DNA of 64,000 bases from Maniola hyperantus (GCF_902806685.2 NC_048555.1:10974001-11038000); one strand, 5' to 3'; positions 10,905 to 22,054 are shown, numbered from the stretch's first letter. The notes: generated by a model not told the origin, from the sequence alone. A program made the numbers and translations.

Positions 10905-11010
10905 TTTACAAGTACTTTTGGATCGTCAAATGCATCTACCATTAGTTCGGAATGCCTTTCCTACCGAGAAGAACCAGCAAGAAACTCGGCGGTTGCACTT
11001 TTTAAAGATT
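10905..11010 (-). mobile_element. LINE 3' end, TTCTTGCTGGTTCTTCTCGG family
   Basis: Inverse of the tail seen at 4,091: CCGAGTTTCTTGCTGGTTC, GGAAAGGCATTCCGAAC and AAGTACTTGTAAAGTTAAT on the minus strand. Confidence 0.7.
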
Positions 11011-11444
11011 CGATTTATAATATTACGCCATAAATACAAGTAGGTAAATAAATGTAACAAATCACCGTACTCTCCAGTGGGCTGAATGCGTATCAAAGGA
11101 GATAAACGAAGGTATATTATGGGATGTTTCATGCTTGTGTGAAAACAGCATGCATGTATGAAAAGGCTGCGAGAAAAAAGGTTGTACAGTGCTTTTGGGA
11201 GTCATTAAATTTGTAACGAAGACTAATACGGGACTCTGCTTTTAGCCTTTTAACCAGCGGCCGTACATCCTGATTAGAGAGTACCTACCTAATGGTCTGG
11301 CCACAGGGGAAAGCATCATTTGGATACTGACCTATGTTATCTATGGTATATACTCCTGTGTTATCTTAGATTTTTTGCAAATATCCGTTGCTCCTTTGCA
11401 GCATGATTGAAGGGCAAACCAACTTTCGTATCCCGACTAATATC
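11011..11444. other. Mostly unassigned; small inverted Helitron A scrap
   Basis: At 11,404-11,435 the minus strand resembles the Helitron A body. Otherwise no support for any feature. Confidence 0.3.
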
Positions 11445-11660
11445 ACACTAATATTATAAAGGCGAAAGTTTGTGTGTGTGTGTATGTTTGTTACTCCTTC
11501 ACGCAAAAACTACTGCACGGATTTAGCTAAAATTTGGAATGGAGATAGATTATACCCTGGATTAACACATAGGCTACTTTTTATCCCGGAAAATAAAAGA
11601 GTTCCCGCGGGATTTTGAAAAACGTAAATCCACGCGGACGAAGTCGCGGGCATCAGCTAG
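11445..11660 (+). mobile_element. Helitron-like family A copy, intact 3' end
   Basis: From ACACTAATATTATAAAGGCG to GCGGACGAAGTCGCGGGC and ATCAGCTAG, followed by T: the CTRR terminus and A/T insertion context of Helitrons. About 216 bp, non-coding. Confidence 0.85.
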
Positions 11661-11662
11661 TT

Positions 11663-11832
11663 TTTAATATTCCCCTTTCCCCTCCAATTGAGCGTAAAGC
11701 TTGTGCTAAGAGTAGGTACGATAATAGTGCTTAGTTTGTTAAGATTTGAACCGGCGACCTGTCGGTTTTCAGTCCGCTCCTTTAACCGTTGAGCTATCGA
11801 GGCTCTACTATGTACAGAATTGTTGTTATTCC
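11663..11832 (-). mobile_element. tRNA-derived SINE, GATAGCTCAACGGTTAAAGG family
   Basis: Minus strand: head CGATAGCTCAACGGTTAAAG, GGACTGAAAACCGACAGG, B-box GCCGGTTCAAAT, then GTACCTACTCTTAGCACAAG and GAGGGGAAAGGGGAATATT. The head is close enough to a tRNA to suggest a Phe-like ancestor (inference). Copies: 53,866 (+), fragment 22,055 (+). Confidence 0.8.
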
Positions 11833-11879
11833 TTGTCATGATTTTTCGCAATAACGCACTAACTCCTAGGTCCGCCCAT

Positions 11880-12716
11880 GTGAAACCTACATTGCCTCCA
11901 CACAAGCGCAAGTAAAGGACAACATTCATATTTAATCAGTTTCCTATACTTAAAGCAATCGCTATTCCCAGACGCTATAGATATGTCAAGATTTTTCGCA
12001 TAACGCACCAACTCCGCCAATGTGAAACCTACAAGAAACCAATTAAGAACAATGATCGTCCACACAAGCGCAAGTAAAGGACAAAATTCATATCGAATGA
12101 GGTGTCCTATAGTTAAAACAAAGTCGCTATTCCCTGTAGATATGTCAAGATTTTTCGCTAAACGCGTAAACTCCGCCAATGTGAAACCTACAAGAAACCA
12201 ATTAAGAACAATGATCGTCCACACAAGCGCAAGTAAAGGACAAAATTCATATCGAATGAGGTGTCCTATAGTTAAAGCAAAGTCGCTATTCCCTGTAGAT
12301 ATGTCAAGATTGTTCGCTAAACGCGTAAACTCCGCCCATGTGAAACCTACAAGAAACCAATTAAGAACAATGATCGTCCACACAAGCGCAAGTAAAGGAC
12401 AAAATTCATATCGAATGAGGTGTCCTATAGTTAAAGCAAAGTCGCTATTCCCTGTAGATATGTCAAGATTTTTCGCTAAACGCGTAAACTCCGCCCATGT
12501 GAAACCTACAAGAAACCAATTAAGAACAATGACCGTCCACACAAGCGCAAGTAAAGGACAAAATTCATATCGAATGAGGTGTCCTATAGTTAAAGCAAAG
12601 TCGCTATTCCCTGTAGATATGTCAAGATTTTTCGCTAAACGCGTAAACTCCGCCCATGTGAAACCTACAAGAAACCAATTAAGAACAATGACCGTCCACA
12701 CAAGCGCAAGTAAAGG
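11880..12716. repeat. 159-bp minisatellite, six units, open on both strands
   Basis: GTGAAACCTACAAGAAACC recurs at 12,022, 12,181, 12,340, 12,499 and 12,658, a strict 159-bp (53-codon) period; a diverged, internally deleted unit starts at 11,880 and the last is cut at 12,716. Because the period is divisible by three, frames stay open: about 232 codons on plus (unit core NQLRTMIVHTSASKGQNSYR) and about 280 on minus (unit core WTIIVLNWFLVGFTWAEF). The minus reading has membrane-like hydrophobic stretches. Units differ at only a few bases, so expansion was recent. No start context, intron or known domain supports either frame as a gene. Confidence 0.9.
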
Positions 12717-13605
12717 CTAAATGCACAAAGGGGGGCCCGCAGCATAAATTGTGCCACTAATTCAGTACGAAGGACTTGAGACTCGAGGGAGTTCTAACCA
12801 AAGATCGATAGCAAGAGATGGTGATGGCTCTAGGGCTGCCAAATATTCAAATAATTTGAGTGGAGTAAAATACTTAGCATTTAATTTTGCTGTTTTTCTA
12901 CTGTTTAAATGTCAGTGTCTAACACTTTACTCTTTGCGCACCTACCTACGGTAAAATTAACTGACTGAACTATTATTAAGTATCTGTCATTCCTTTGTAT
13001 GGTTTCATTTCAGGGGGCACGGCAGTGCCTCCGTCAAGACATGCCAAACTAAAGGACGGGGCAATACGTACATTTTCTTAAAGCGTTTCGTTATATTTTC
13101 GAACAGTCATAGCTTCGGTCTGGATGACGCTAGAAAGCTGAAATTTTCAGGATAAGGTGTCGTCACCAAATTTATTAAACATACTAAGTATCAATTATCT
13201 AGCTTTTATGGTTTCAGATTTATTGATACCTGAAATAAGACGATTTCGTGACTCACTAATGATCATCATTCTCAAATCTCTTCAACAATTCCCAAATCTT
13301 CAACTCTTCAAAATTTCTAGAGTAGGTACTACCTGAAGTCCTAGTCCATAAAATGTACTAGATATATAGACACTCTTTCGCATTTACAATAATAATATAT
13401 AATTAGTACGGATGCAATATAAAATAGGAGAATAGAGTATGCCAACTACTACAATACACGTCATTGAATTTAAATATTTTTTCCACTTTATTTTAAACTA
13501 GGTTAGCAGCCCTACAAGTCTCCCCACGACCAGCCATAAGAGAGCTCTCCCATTCAACTATATTCCTCAATAACTCTTGATTTACGTAGCAGGGGCGGCG
13601 AGCGC
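12717..13605. other. Unassigned spacer between two tandem arrays
   Basis: Holds a GGGGGGCCCGC patch at 12,730 and a CACGGCAGTGCCTCCGTC stretch at about 13,020 that looks repeat-derived. No supported gene. Confidence 0.3.
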
Positions 13606-14830
13606 CCAGTGCGGCCCGAGCTCGCATTCCGTTTACGACAGATCGTGACACATCTGTTACTTTACATTCTACACCAATCGTTAGGGCGTAAAGGTCATTT
13701 CATGGGCTGAAGAAATGGGTACAAGAGCGCTAAAACATAATAACTTTATAGGACTAATTTATACCAAAGAAAATTAAATAAAAGTCAATCATAATATTAT
13801 TTTAGGCGAGATTCCATTCGACAAAAAGTAGTACTGGATACTAATACATAGTTCATAAACCCTTGCTCGCATACCGTTTACGACAGATCGTGACACATCT
13901 GTTACTTTACATTCTACACCAATCGTTAGGGCGTAAAGGTCATTTCATAGGCTGAAGAACCATGTACAAGAGCGCTAAAACATAATAACTTAATAGGACT
14001 AATTTATACCAAAGAAAATTAAATAAAAGTCAATCATAATATTATTTTAGGCGAGATTCCATTCGACAAAAAGTAGTATTGGATACTAATACATAGTTCA
14101 TAAACCCTTGCTCGCATACCGTTTACGACAGATCGTGACACATCTGTTACTTTACATTCTACACCAATCGTTAGGGCGTAAAGGCCATTTCATAGACTGA
14201 AGGAATGGGTACAAGAGCGCTTTAACATAATAACTTAATAGGACTAATTTATACCAAAGGAAATTCAATAATCATAATATTATTTCAGGCGAGATTCCAT
14301 TCGACGAAAAGCAGTATTTGATACTAATACATAGTTCATAAACCCTTGCTCGCATACCGTTTACGACAGAACGTGACACATCTGTTACTTTACATTTTAC
14401 ACTCTACATCAATCGATAGGACGTAAAGGCTTTATTGGCTACAGAAATACTGTAAAAATCTGTCACTTTCAGGTGAGAAACGGCATTGCTATTCGATAGG
14501 TGCAAATAGATCATACCGTATACGATCGGTCATAACTCATAATCAGGCAATTAGTAAATAGTAGCTAGTGCGGTCCGAGGCTCGAGCTCGCATTCCGTTT
14601 ATGGGAGATCGTAACACATCTGTTACATTACATTCTACACTCTGCAGTTACACCAATCGATAGGACGTAAGGACTTTATAGGTACTTCGCCTTAAATATG
14701 ACTAATTTCTATAGAAGAAAATCCAATGCGCGCTCGCATTCTGTTTATGATAGATCGTGACACATCTGTTACTTTACTTTCTGTACTCTATACATCAATC
14801 GTTAGGGCGTTAAAATAAACTAAATAAATA
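13606..14830 (+). repeat. ~240-bp tandem satellite, about six units
   Basis: CTCGCATWCCGTTTACGACA recurs at 13,621, 13,866, 14,111, 14,349, 14,587 and 14,733, giving spacings of 245, 245, 238, 238 and 146. The first three units are nearly identical; later ones diverge and the fifth lost about 90 bp. Each unit contains ACACATCTGTTACTTTACA and GCGAGATTCCATTCGAC. Stop codons are frequent; non-coding satellite. Confidence 0.9.
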
Positions 14831-15167
14831 GATAACATAAAAATCAGTAATTTTCAGGTCGATACGGTTTGGTAAAAAGTATCCGTATTCCTATTCTATT
14901 CGATATACTTACTCGTAAATACATCGTTGTTCGTTACAACGTTGGGTTTTTGTGATCTTACAAACTAATTAAAAGATTAAAGAAGCGCTTACCAATGAAG
15001 GTATTGTTACTTAATCGCTAGTCCCTTAACTAGAGTAGGTACATACCTGAAACAGAACAAATTCATTAATCATACAAGTTAATCTTTCAAAGCAGAGATG
15101 GGAAACCTAAAAATAATTTATATTTTCTTACAACGTAAAGTCGTGCCAAATAGTGAATTTTTATAAG

Positions 15168-15624
15168 AAAAAGCCGGCAAAGTGCGAGTCAGGCTCGCGC
15201 AATGAGGGTTCCGTACAACAGTCGTATTTTTCGACATTTTGCACGATAATTCAAAAACTATGATGCATAAAAATAAATACAAATCTGTTTTAGAATGTAC
15301 AGGTGAAGACCTTTCATATGATACCCCGCTTGATATAGTCACTCACTTCGAAAGTTGAAAATATTAATTATTAGTTCATGACCACCATTTAATTTTTTTT
15401 GCGTGTTTTTAGGGTTTAACCGTGAATTTAGGGTTAGATACCCTAAATTCACGGTTTTCAGATTTTTCCCCAAATGTCAGCTATAAGATCTACCTACCTG
15501 CCAAATTTTATGATTCTAGGTCAACGAGAAGTACCCTGTAGGTTTCTTGACAGACAGACAGACAGACAACAAAGGGATCCTATAAAGGTTCCGTTTTTCC
15601 TTTTGAGGTACGGAACCCTAAAAA
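15168..15624 (+). mobile_element. CCGGCC dispersed repeat, full-length type
   Basis: GCCGGCAAAGTGCGAGTCAG at the left, GGTACGGAACCCTAAAAA at the right. An extra ~30-bp inverted piece at about 15,411-15,450 duplicates ACCGTGAATTTAGGG / CCCTAAATTCACGGT, a small internal fold-back absent from other copies. Confidence 0.8.
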
Positions 15625-15829
15625 TTAATAAGAATATCGCTTCTCCGATGCCAAGTTTCTACTTGCTTTAATAAAATTAACACTGCAATCAGCATTGTAT
15701 CGATCCGTTAATATAACTAAGATTTCCTCCTTTTAAAGCACAGATTTTTGAACCGGCTTTGTTAAGCATCCACTTGCGGAACTATAGTATGTAAGTTTTT
15801 TATCCATATTTCCATACTTATCTTTTAAA

Positions 15830-16061
15830 TCTAAATATATAAAAGGAAAAGGTGACTGACGGACTGACTGACTGATCTATCAACGCACAGCTGCAACTGG
15901 ACGGATTGGGCTGTTTGACATGCAGATAGCTATTATGACGTAGGCATACGCTAAAGGATTTTTGAAAATCCAACCCCTAGGGAGTAAAATAGGGGGTTGA
16001 AATATATGTAGTCCACGCGGACCACAGATTAGACACCGATGAAGTCGCGAGCATAAGCTAG
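15830..16061 (+). mobile_element. Helitron-like family B, both termini intact
   Basis: Starts TCTAAATATATAAAAGG preceded by A, and ends GTCGCGAGCATAAGCTAG followed by T: 5' TC, 3' CTRR and insertion between A and T, as Helitrons require. Inside are the ACTGACTGACTGATC block, GCAGATAGCTATTATGACGT and GTAGTCCACGCGG. A ~13-bp insertion lies before GATGAAGTCGCGAGC. Non-coding, mobilised in trans if at all. Other copies: 5,817, 6,651, 8,722, 17,427, 34,958, 54,044. Confidence 0.85.
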
Positions 16062-16158
16062 TTGTCTATTTGTCAGTCTTTCTAGCTTTTTGCTAGCTTT
16101 TCACGGCACAACTGTTCAACCGATTTTGATGAAATTTGTTCATGAACACATTTTAATT

Positions 16159-16736
16159 TTTAGGGTTCCGTACCTCAAAAGGAAAAACAGAACCCTTGTA
16201 GGATCACTTTGTTGTCGGTCTGTCTGTCAAGAAACCTACAGGGTACTTCTCGTTGACGTAGAATCATGAAATTTGGCAGGTAGGTAGATCTTATAGCAGA
16301 CATTTGGGGAAAAATCTGAAAACCGTGAATTTAGGGTTAGATCACACAAAAAAAATTAAATTGTGGTCATGAACTAATAATTAGTATTTTCAACTTTCAA
16401 AGTGAGTGACAATATCAAGTGGGGTATCATATGAAAGGTCTTCACCTGTACATTCTAAAACAGATTTTGATTTATTTTTATGCATCATAGTTTTTGAATT
16501 ATCGTGCAAAATGTCGAAAAAATACGACTGTAGTACGGAACCCTCATTGCGCGAGCCTGACTCGCACTTGGCCGGTTTTTTTTCGTGATGTAACCACAAA
16601 TTCACGATTTTCCTCTAATGTCTGCTATGAGACCTACCTACCTGCCAAATTTCATGATTTTAGGTCAACGGGAAGTACCCCATAGGTTTTTGGTCAGATG
16701 GACAGCCTTTCGAGGTATGGAACCCTAAAAAACTTC
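16159..16736. mobile_element. Composite (fold-back) CCGGCC repeat
   Basis: A full minus-strand copy (16,159-16,582) is joined head-on to the right half of a plus-strand copy (16,583-16,736, GTGATGTAACCACAAATTCA to GGAACCCTAAAAA). The same junction in reverse complement is at 27,593-28,159, so this composite moved or was duplicated as a unit. The 63-codon frame across the junction is a by-product. Confidence 0.85.
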
Positions 16737-17032
16737 CGATAATGCTATTTGTCATAGGTTTACTACCCCTTATTGAGAACGTATGGCGGTCTATGAACTC
16801 TTTGATGTTTTTCTGTACTTAATCACTTCACAAGTTTTGATGTTCCTATCTCAAGAGGCGGAACGAAACACTTTAAAATCTTAAGCGTTTGAAATACTTG
16901 GGTAAGTACTATCTGTAGTGATCTGTAGAGAACTCCGATATATGGATAGGCGATCTCTACCACACATTTGGGGAACGAATAGGCTTCCTTTAACTCTTAA
17001 CTAACACAAGTGTTTAATTGGTTGTTCAGAAA

Positions 17033-17387
17033 AAACCGGCCAAGTGCGAGTCGGACTCGCGGACGAAGGATTCCATACCATTATCTATAAAAAGGGCAAA
17101 AAAGTCACGTTTGTTGTATAGGAGCCCCGTTCAATATTTGTTTTATTTTTATTTAATTTCTTATTTTTAAAGTGAATATACCTATAACTAAAATATTTAT
17201 TTTACTGTTTTTTAGTATTTGCTGTTATAGCAGCAACAGAAATACATCATCTGTGAAAATTTCAACTGTCTAACTATCGCGGTTCATTAGATACAGCCTG
17301 ATGAGCTATGCACAGACAGACGGACGGGCAGCGGAGTCTTAGTAATAGGGTCCCGTTTTACCCTTTGGGTACGGAACCCTAAAAACA
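17033..17387 (+). mobile_element. CCGGCC dispersed repeat, second subfamily
   Basis: ACCGGCCAAGTGCGAGTCGG and TTTGGGTACGGAACCCTAAA ends are kept but the interior differs: TGTGAAAATTTCAACTGTC, ACAGACGGACGGGCAGCGGA and GTCTTAGTAATAGGGTCCCG. Same subfamily at 36,095, 25,299 and 51,788. Confidence 0.8.
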
Positions 17388-17426
17388 AGGGCTTACTTAA
17401 CATGCAACTTGAATTTATTATTATTA

Positions 17427-17660
17427 AGCTTATACCCACGACTTTATCCATGTCGACTACACAAATTCCAAACCCCTATTTCAGTCCTTTAGGAGTAAAA
17501 TTTTCTACAATCTTTTCTTAGCGGATGCCTACGTCATAATAGCTATCTGCATGTCAAATTTCAGCCCGATCCATCGAATAGTTTGAGTTGTGCGTTGATA
17601 GATCAGTCAGTCAGTCAGTCAGTCAGTCAGTTAGTCACCTTTTCCTTTTATATATTTAAA
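17427..17660 (-). mobile_element. Helitron-like family B copy
   Basis: Minus strand ends GTGGGTATAAGCT, with the terminal CTAG lost. The tetranucleotide run GACTGACTGACTGACTGACT is expanded compared with other copies. Confidence 0.75.
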
Positions 17661-18327
17661 AATATTTCTATCATCCAGCATACAAAAAGGGTTATTTTGA
17701 ATTCTAATCTCATTTTATGTATTTACCTATCTAGCTAGGTTTATCTATGGCCCAATATTGATGTCGGGCCGATTTAATCCTTCCCTAGCTTACAATGTGG
17801 GACTTCGTAAGGGTTGCTGCCCATCCCGTCACCCCAGGACTGTTAGTTTTTATGGTTGTCTCAACACTCAGTGTCAAAACACTGATTATACAGCTAGATA
17901 AATTGTATTGTAGTTGTAAATTGGATTATAAGTGGATTTCGATCTACTTATCATCTAATTTACAACTTTTCTTCGGAAAAGATCTGAAAAGCTCTACTTA
18001 CATGACATTAAAACACCTTCAACAGATGAAAAATTAAAATTCAAAGATGCATTTTTTCCAACATTGAATTTAAGCAAGAAAAGTTAAGCAAGTTCATACT
18101 ACTTAAGTAACAATAAAATATTATTTATCGTACACCATAAAAAGTAAACTTATCTACTTTATTATTTTAAGAAATTCGAATGAAAAATCTTAGTTTCATT
18201 CTTCTATAAAACCGTCCTTTGTCCCTTCGCAATTTAACCCCTCTCTGGTTTCGTAAACCTAGCCCTAAAGTTGTGATAATAAAAAGAATACCCGGCTAAG
18301 TTCTTGTGGGCTCTTTCGGACCTGGGC
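17661..18327. other. AT-rich stretch with a small hairpin
   Basis: An imperfect inverted repeat at about 17,908-17,970 pairs GTTGTAAATTGGATTATAAG with TTATCATCTAATTTACAAC. The 80-codon frame overlapping it (17,795-18,037) has no recognisable domain and is probably chance. Confidence 0.35.
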
Positions 18328-18465
18328 GCGTTTGGAACCCTCGTAGCTTTAGTTTTAAGTTTCCGTTATAATTATCACCACTATATATTACAAATCCAAC
18401 AACCGACCATCAAAAAGTGTAATTTATTACCTATTTTGAATAAATAATTTGAATTTGAAAACTAA
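18328..18465 (+). mobile_element. LINE 3' end, GGAACCCTCGTAGCTTTAG family
   Basis: CGCGTTTGGAACCCTCGTAG, GTTTTAAGTTTCCGTTA and GAATAAATAATTTGAATTTG match a second copy at 31,578-31,735, including the AATAAA-like end. Confidence 0.7.
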
Positions 18466-18492
18466 ATTAAGCGCTCTTTCAGCTGACGAGTA

Positions 18493-18731
18493 AATTTTTT
18501 TATTTTTTTTTATTCAGATACAAGTTAGCCCTTGACTGCAATCTCACCTGATGGTAAGTGATGATGCAGTCTAAGATGATAGCGGGCTAACCTGGAAGGG
18601 ATATGGCAGTTTTTATTAAACCCGTACCCCTTTGGTTTCTACACGGCATCGTACCGGAACGCTAAATCGCTTGACGGCACGGCTTTGCCGGTAGGGTGGT
18701 AACTAGCCACGGCCGAAGCCTCCCACCAGAC
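18493..18731 (-). mobile_element. SINE, GCGCAGTGG head family, 3' part
   Basis: Same body as 1,299-1,545 with the tail preserved: the minus strand runs through GCCCGCTATCATCTTAGACT and ATCACTTACCATCAGGTGAG to a poly-A-like end. The tRNA head is missing. Confidence 0.75.
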
Positions 18732-18972
18732 CAAAAATAGTAAATTAAGCAAGCCGGTTTTGGAGAACGAAGAAGTGCGTTTGAGGCCGGTTTCGATATC
18801 CCATGAGCTTGCTATCTTATCCTACTTTCGAAAATTAGAAGTTGACAACCCTAGTCTACAGATTCAATTTAGGCCAGCTTTCTAGAATACGAATTAGAAT
18901 GGTTTAGCTCAGAGGTCCTATTCTAAAAGTCATGATAAACAATCGTGAGTCGGCGATTCCTATACACTATGC

Positions 18973-19270
18973 ATTGGTACTGATTCTGAGCAGAACCAAA
19001 TTTCTATCCTCTTCGCATCCTCTTCTTACTAATATAATATGAAAAGGACAGACGCATTTTGACAGTTTAAAATTTAATTTTTAGATGGTAAAACCCGTAA
19101 TTTTAGCGCACAGTCGCGAGCCTACTGTTTAAATTTGTAGCGTGCACTAAAATTTTAGAGTCTTTAAATGTAAAGTTCATGTTCTGTCCCTTTTTAGCAT
19201 TGTTAAAAAGAAAAGGATGCAGATACTCTAAATTTAGTTGAGAGAAAGTCAACGGAATCGGTGCCACTAT
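18973..19270 (-). mobile_element. MITE, GGCACYGATTCCG family
   Basis: Inverse of the copy at 5,487, full length, with both imperfect terminal inverted repeats. Confidence 0.8.
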
Positions 19271-19317
19271 TTGTTTTTACGGCGGGCGGCGGCATAATAG
19301 AGGCCTTATATTATCCA

Positions 19318-19435
19318 CTAGCTGATGCCCGCGTCTTCGTCCGCGTTTTCAATTTTCATCAAAATCGGTTAAACTGTTGGGTTGTGCAAAACTAGCAGAT
19401 AGACAGACACACTTTCGCATTTATAATATTAGTAA
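19318..19435 (-). mobile_element. Truncated Helitron-like family A copy
   Basis: Intact CTAGCTGATGCCCGCG terminus, then an internal deletion to CAAAATCGGTTAAACTGTTG. It abuts an oppositely oriented copy at 19,437, giving a 5'-to-5' pair. Confidence 0.75.
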
Positions 19436-19436
19436 G

Positions 19437-19603
19437 TATCATAAATGCGAAAGTGTGTTTGTTTGTTGATTTGTCCTTCAATCTCGTCGCAACGGATTGA
19501 CGTGATTTTTTGCATGCTACTTTTTATCCCGGAAAATCAAAGAGTTCCCACGGGAATTTTAACAACCTAAATCCACGCGAACGAAGTGGCAGGCACCATC
19601 TAG
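19437..19603 (+). mobile_element. Helitron-like family A copy
   Basis: TCATAAATGCGAAAGTGTG to GGCAGGCACCATCTAG followed by T; the 3' stem is mutated (GTGGCAGGC for GTCGCGGGC). Confidence 0.75.
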
Positions 19604-19815
19604 TACAAATATAAATATCTTTGGGTTGGCAGTGCCATATTGCCTATATGGAGTATCCAGCGTCACAGTATTAAGCAGAGCTTCGGTATGTATAGCCATA
19701 GCCCCAAAAGCAGCTCTTAGTATTCAATTGGGCCCATTTCTATGGAAATATGCGAGGGTGGTCGCGACGTGTTCCGTTATTAACATATTTATCACTGCCC
19801 CACGTACCTATACCA

Positions 19816-20104
19816 GTACCCGTAGTACAAGATTTTACGTCTCACCAAACCAAACCAAATTCGAGAGTCGAAATACTTCCGCGTTACAGTAAACTGGATC
19901 TTAAACGCCTTGTTTTAAAGCTCAAGTTTGTCTACACTTCTACAGCCAGCGCTCCAAGCGGAAACATTGCGAAATTAAAATCAGTGGCATTGAATATTTG
20001 ACTTCAATTCAAGGCTGTTTAGGTCCATTTTACTGTGACGCGGAAGTATTTCGACTCGAATTTGGTTTCGTTTGGTGAGACGTAAAATCTTGTACTACGG
20101 GTAC
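19816..20104. mobile_element. 289-bp fold-back MITE, GTACCCGTAGTACAAG ends
   Basis: Terminal inverted repeats of about 90 bp begin GTACCCGTAGTACAAGATTT and include ACGTCTCACCAAAC and GAAATACTTCCGCG. A core at 19,900-19,990 (CTACAGCCAGCGCTCCAAGC) recurs at 37,034-37,142. The two ~85-codon frames through it are by-products. Confidence 0.85.
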
Positions 20105-20149
20105 AGAGCTTATACTCACTTTGACTATACATTTGGTTATGCCGCACAT

Positions 20150-20583
20150 AAAAAAACCGGCCAAGTGCGAGTCAGGCTCGCGCAATGAGGGTTCCGTACT
20201 ACAGTCGTATTTTTTCACATTTTGCACGATAATTCAAAAACTATGATGCATAAAAATAAATAAAAATCTGTTTTAGAATGTACAGGTGAAGACCTTTCAT
20301 ATGATACCCCACTTGATATAGTCACTCACTTCGAAAGTTGAAAATACTAATTATTAGTTCATGACCACAATTTAATTTTTTTTGTGTGATCTAACCCTAA
20401 ATTCACGGTTTTCAGATTTTTCCCCAAATGTCAGCTATAAGATCTACCTACCTGCCAAATTTCATGATTCTAGGTCAACGGGAAGTACCCTGTAGGTTTC
20501 TTGACAGACAGACAGACAGACAGACAACAAAGTGATCCTATAAGGGTTCCGTTTTTCCTTTTAGGTATGGAACCCTAAAAAAA
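20150..20583 (+). mobile_element. CCGGCC dispersed repeat, full-length type
   Basis: AACCGGCCAAGTGCGAGTCA to ATGGAACCCTAAAAA. Good reference copy: it includes TACAGTCGTATTTTTTC, CTTTCATATGATACCCCACT and CTGACAGACAGACAGAC-type runs. Confidence 0.85.
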
Positions 20584-20686
20584 CAAAATTCAAAATTTTG
20601 TGTAATAGCAGAGTGAACTAGAGTGAGGGAATCTGTATATATGTCGCAGGTATATTATCAAAGCAGTGATATTATAATTAAACGGT

Positions 20687-20857
20687 ACAATGGGGCAGAT
20701 TCTCTCGTACACAATCTCTAAACTAAACTAAATTAACAGGTCTAAATCTAGTGCTATCCTTTTCCGCAAGCAATATTATGAAAGGGATAGCAATAGATTT
20801 AGACGTGCCATTTTAGTTTAGTTTAGAGATTGTGTACAAAGGAATTAGCCCCATTGT
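20687..20857. mobile_element. 171-bp fold-back MITE, ACAATGGGGC ends
   Basis: Arms of about 75 bp pair with scattered mismatches: ACAATGGGGCAGATTC, GTACACAATCTCTAAACT, GGTCTAAATCTAGTGCTAT on the left answer the right arm. A partial relative may lie at 25,554-25,612. Confidence 0.85.
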
Positions 20858-21061
20858 CAATCGGCTTCATTTCTCACAATTTAACGTTCTGGTTTTAGTG
20901 TCATTGTAATGTCACGGGGACACTATAGTGATTTTGTAAGGCAATGATATTTTGTCAATTCACTGGTCGTTAGATAATGAGGCCGCAATATATCAACACA
21001 GCCTAAATCGCTGATCCTAGAGACATGGGAAGGTGTGTTCTTTGTATAGAGTAGGTATCCA

Positions 21062-21147
21062 TTAAGAAAGGATTTTTCGAAATTCCATCCCTAAGTGGAT
21101 TAAATGGGGGTTTGAAATTTATGTAGTCCACGCGGACGAAAAGCTAG
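21062..21147 (+). mobile_element. 3' fragment of Helitron-like family B
   Basis: AAGAAAGGATTTTTCGAAAT to GTCCACGCGGACGAAAAGCT and AG; immediately followed by a family A element starting TCAGTACCC. Confidence 0.75.
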
Positions 21148-21362
21148 TCAGTACCCTTATTATAAATTAGAAAGTGTGTTTGTTTGTTGGTTTGTCCTTC
21201 AATCACGTCGCAACAGTGCAAAGGATTGACGTGATTTTTGCAGGGTTATAGATAAAGACCTGGAGAGTGACATAGGCTACTTTTTATCCCGGAAAATCAA
21301 AGAGTTCCACGGGATTTATAAAAACCTTATTCCACGCGGACGAAGTTGCAGACATCAGCTAG
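21148..21362 (+). mobile_element. Helitron-like family A inserted at the 3' end of family B
   Basis: Begins TCAGTACCCTTATTATAAAT directly after the CTAG of the family B fragment and ends GCAGACATCAGCTAG with T following. TCAGTACCC is also the start at 30,137 and, inverted, at 41,990, so it is the true 5' end of this subtype. Confidence 0.85.
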
Positions 21363-22050
21363 TAATATATATTTTTTACTATCGGTAGTTCAACTACCAA
21401 CATGGGCATCATCTAATAGGTAGGTACTCTATAAAAGACCTCGAAGTCTTTCAGAAAAATATCATGTACCTACACTCCCCTACCTGCAAACAACAAAACA
21501 CCAGCTGAAAAATATTTCCCCATCAAATATTTTTGGCACAAAACCCTCCAGCGCGACTAGGTAGGTAGGTATTTCTCGATAAAGAATGCGGAGACATTTC
21601 CTCGCAATCTATTGAGTGCATCTCATGTTTTCATCCAAACTAAACTTCGAACAAAACTTTATACACATGCCTCGCCAGCGAGATTGTACAAGCAGGTAGA
21701 AACACAAAAAAACGTAAAGAAAAACTCGAGCTCTCTTCAAGGGGGTATAAAAAACTCCTACAAACGAAATTCTACCTTAAGCCTTAGCTAATAAGATTGT
21801 ATTTTGATTGAGAGACAGACAACCCTCAATCGACGCAGGGGTCTAATGACACCCGATACTTTTTTTTTGCGTTTTATGCGATTTATTTTCTAGTCGCAGT
21901 TAATTGGTATTTTTCTCGAAATAGACGATATTTAAATATAGCACGCGACTGAAGCTTGACACGTTACTGTCTGTGTAGTGAGTTCTTGTGATTTGTCGCA
22001 ATCGTAAACGGAATTTGATGCGCAAATCGACCAATCGGAGCGCGCTTCGA
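21363..22050. other. Unassigned AT-rich DNA
   Basis: Short runs of TAGGTAGGTA occur. No exon, element end or RNA gene supported. Confidence 0.35.
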
Positions 22051-22054
22051 GCGT

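Noticed and set aside
11880..12716. CRISPR-like array
   Set aside because: There are no distinct short repeats with unique spacers; the whole 159-bp unit repeats, and the host is an insect.
17795..18037. 80-codon frame with a hydrophobic start
   Set aside because: It runs through an inverted repeat, and no splice or homology evidence supports it.
19626..20001. Two overlapping 83-88-codon frames
   Set aside because: They lie largely within a fold-back MITE whose arms explain the sequence.
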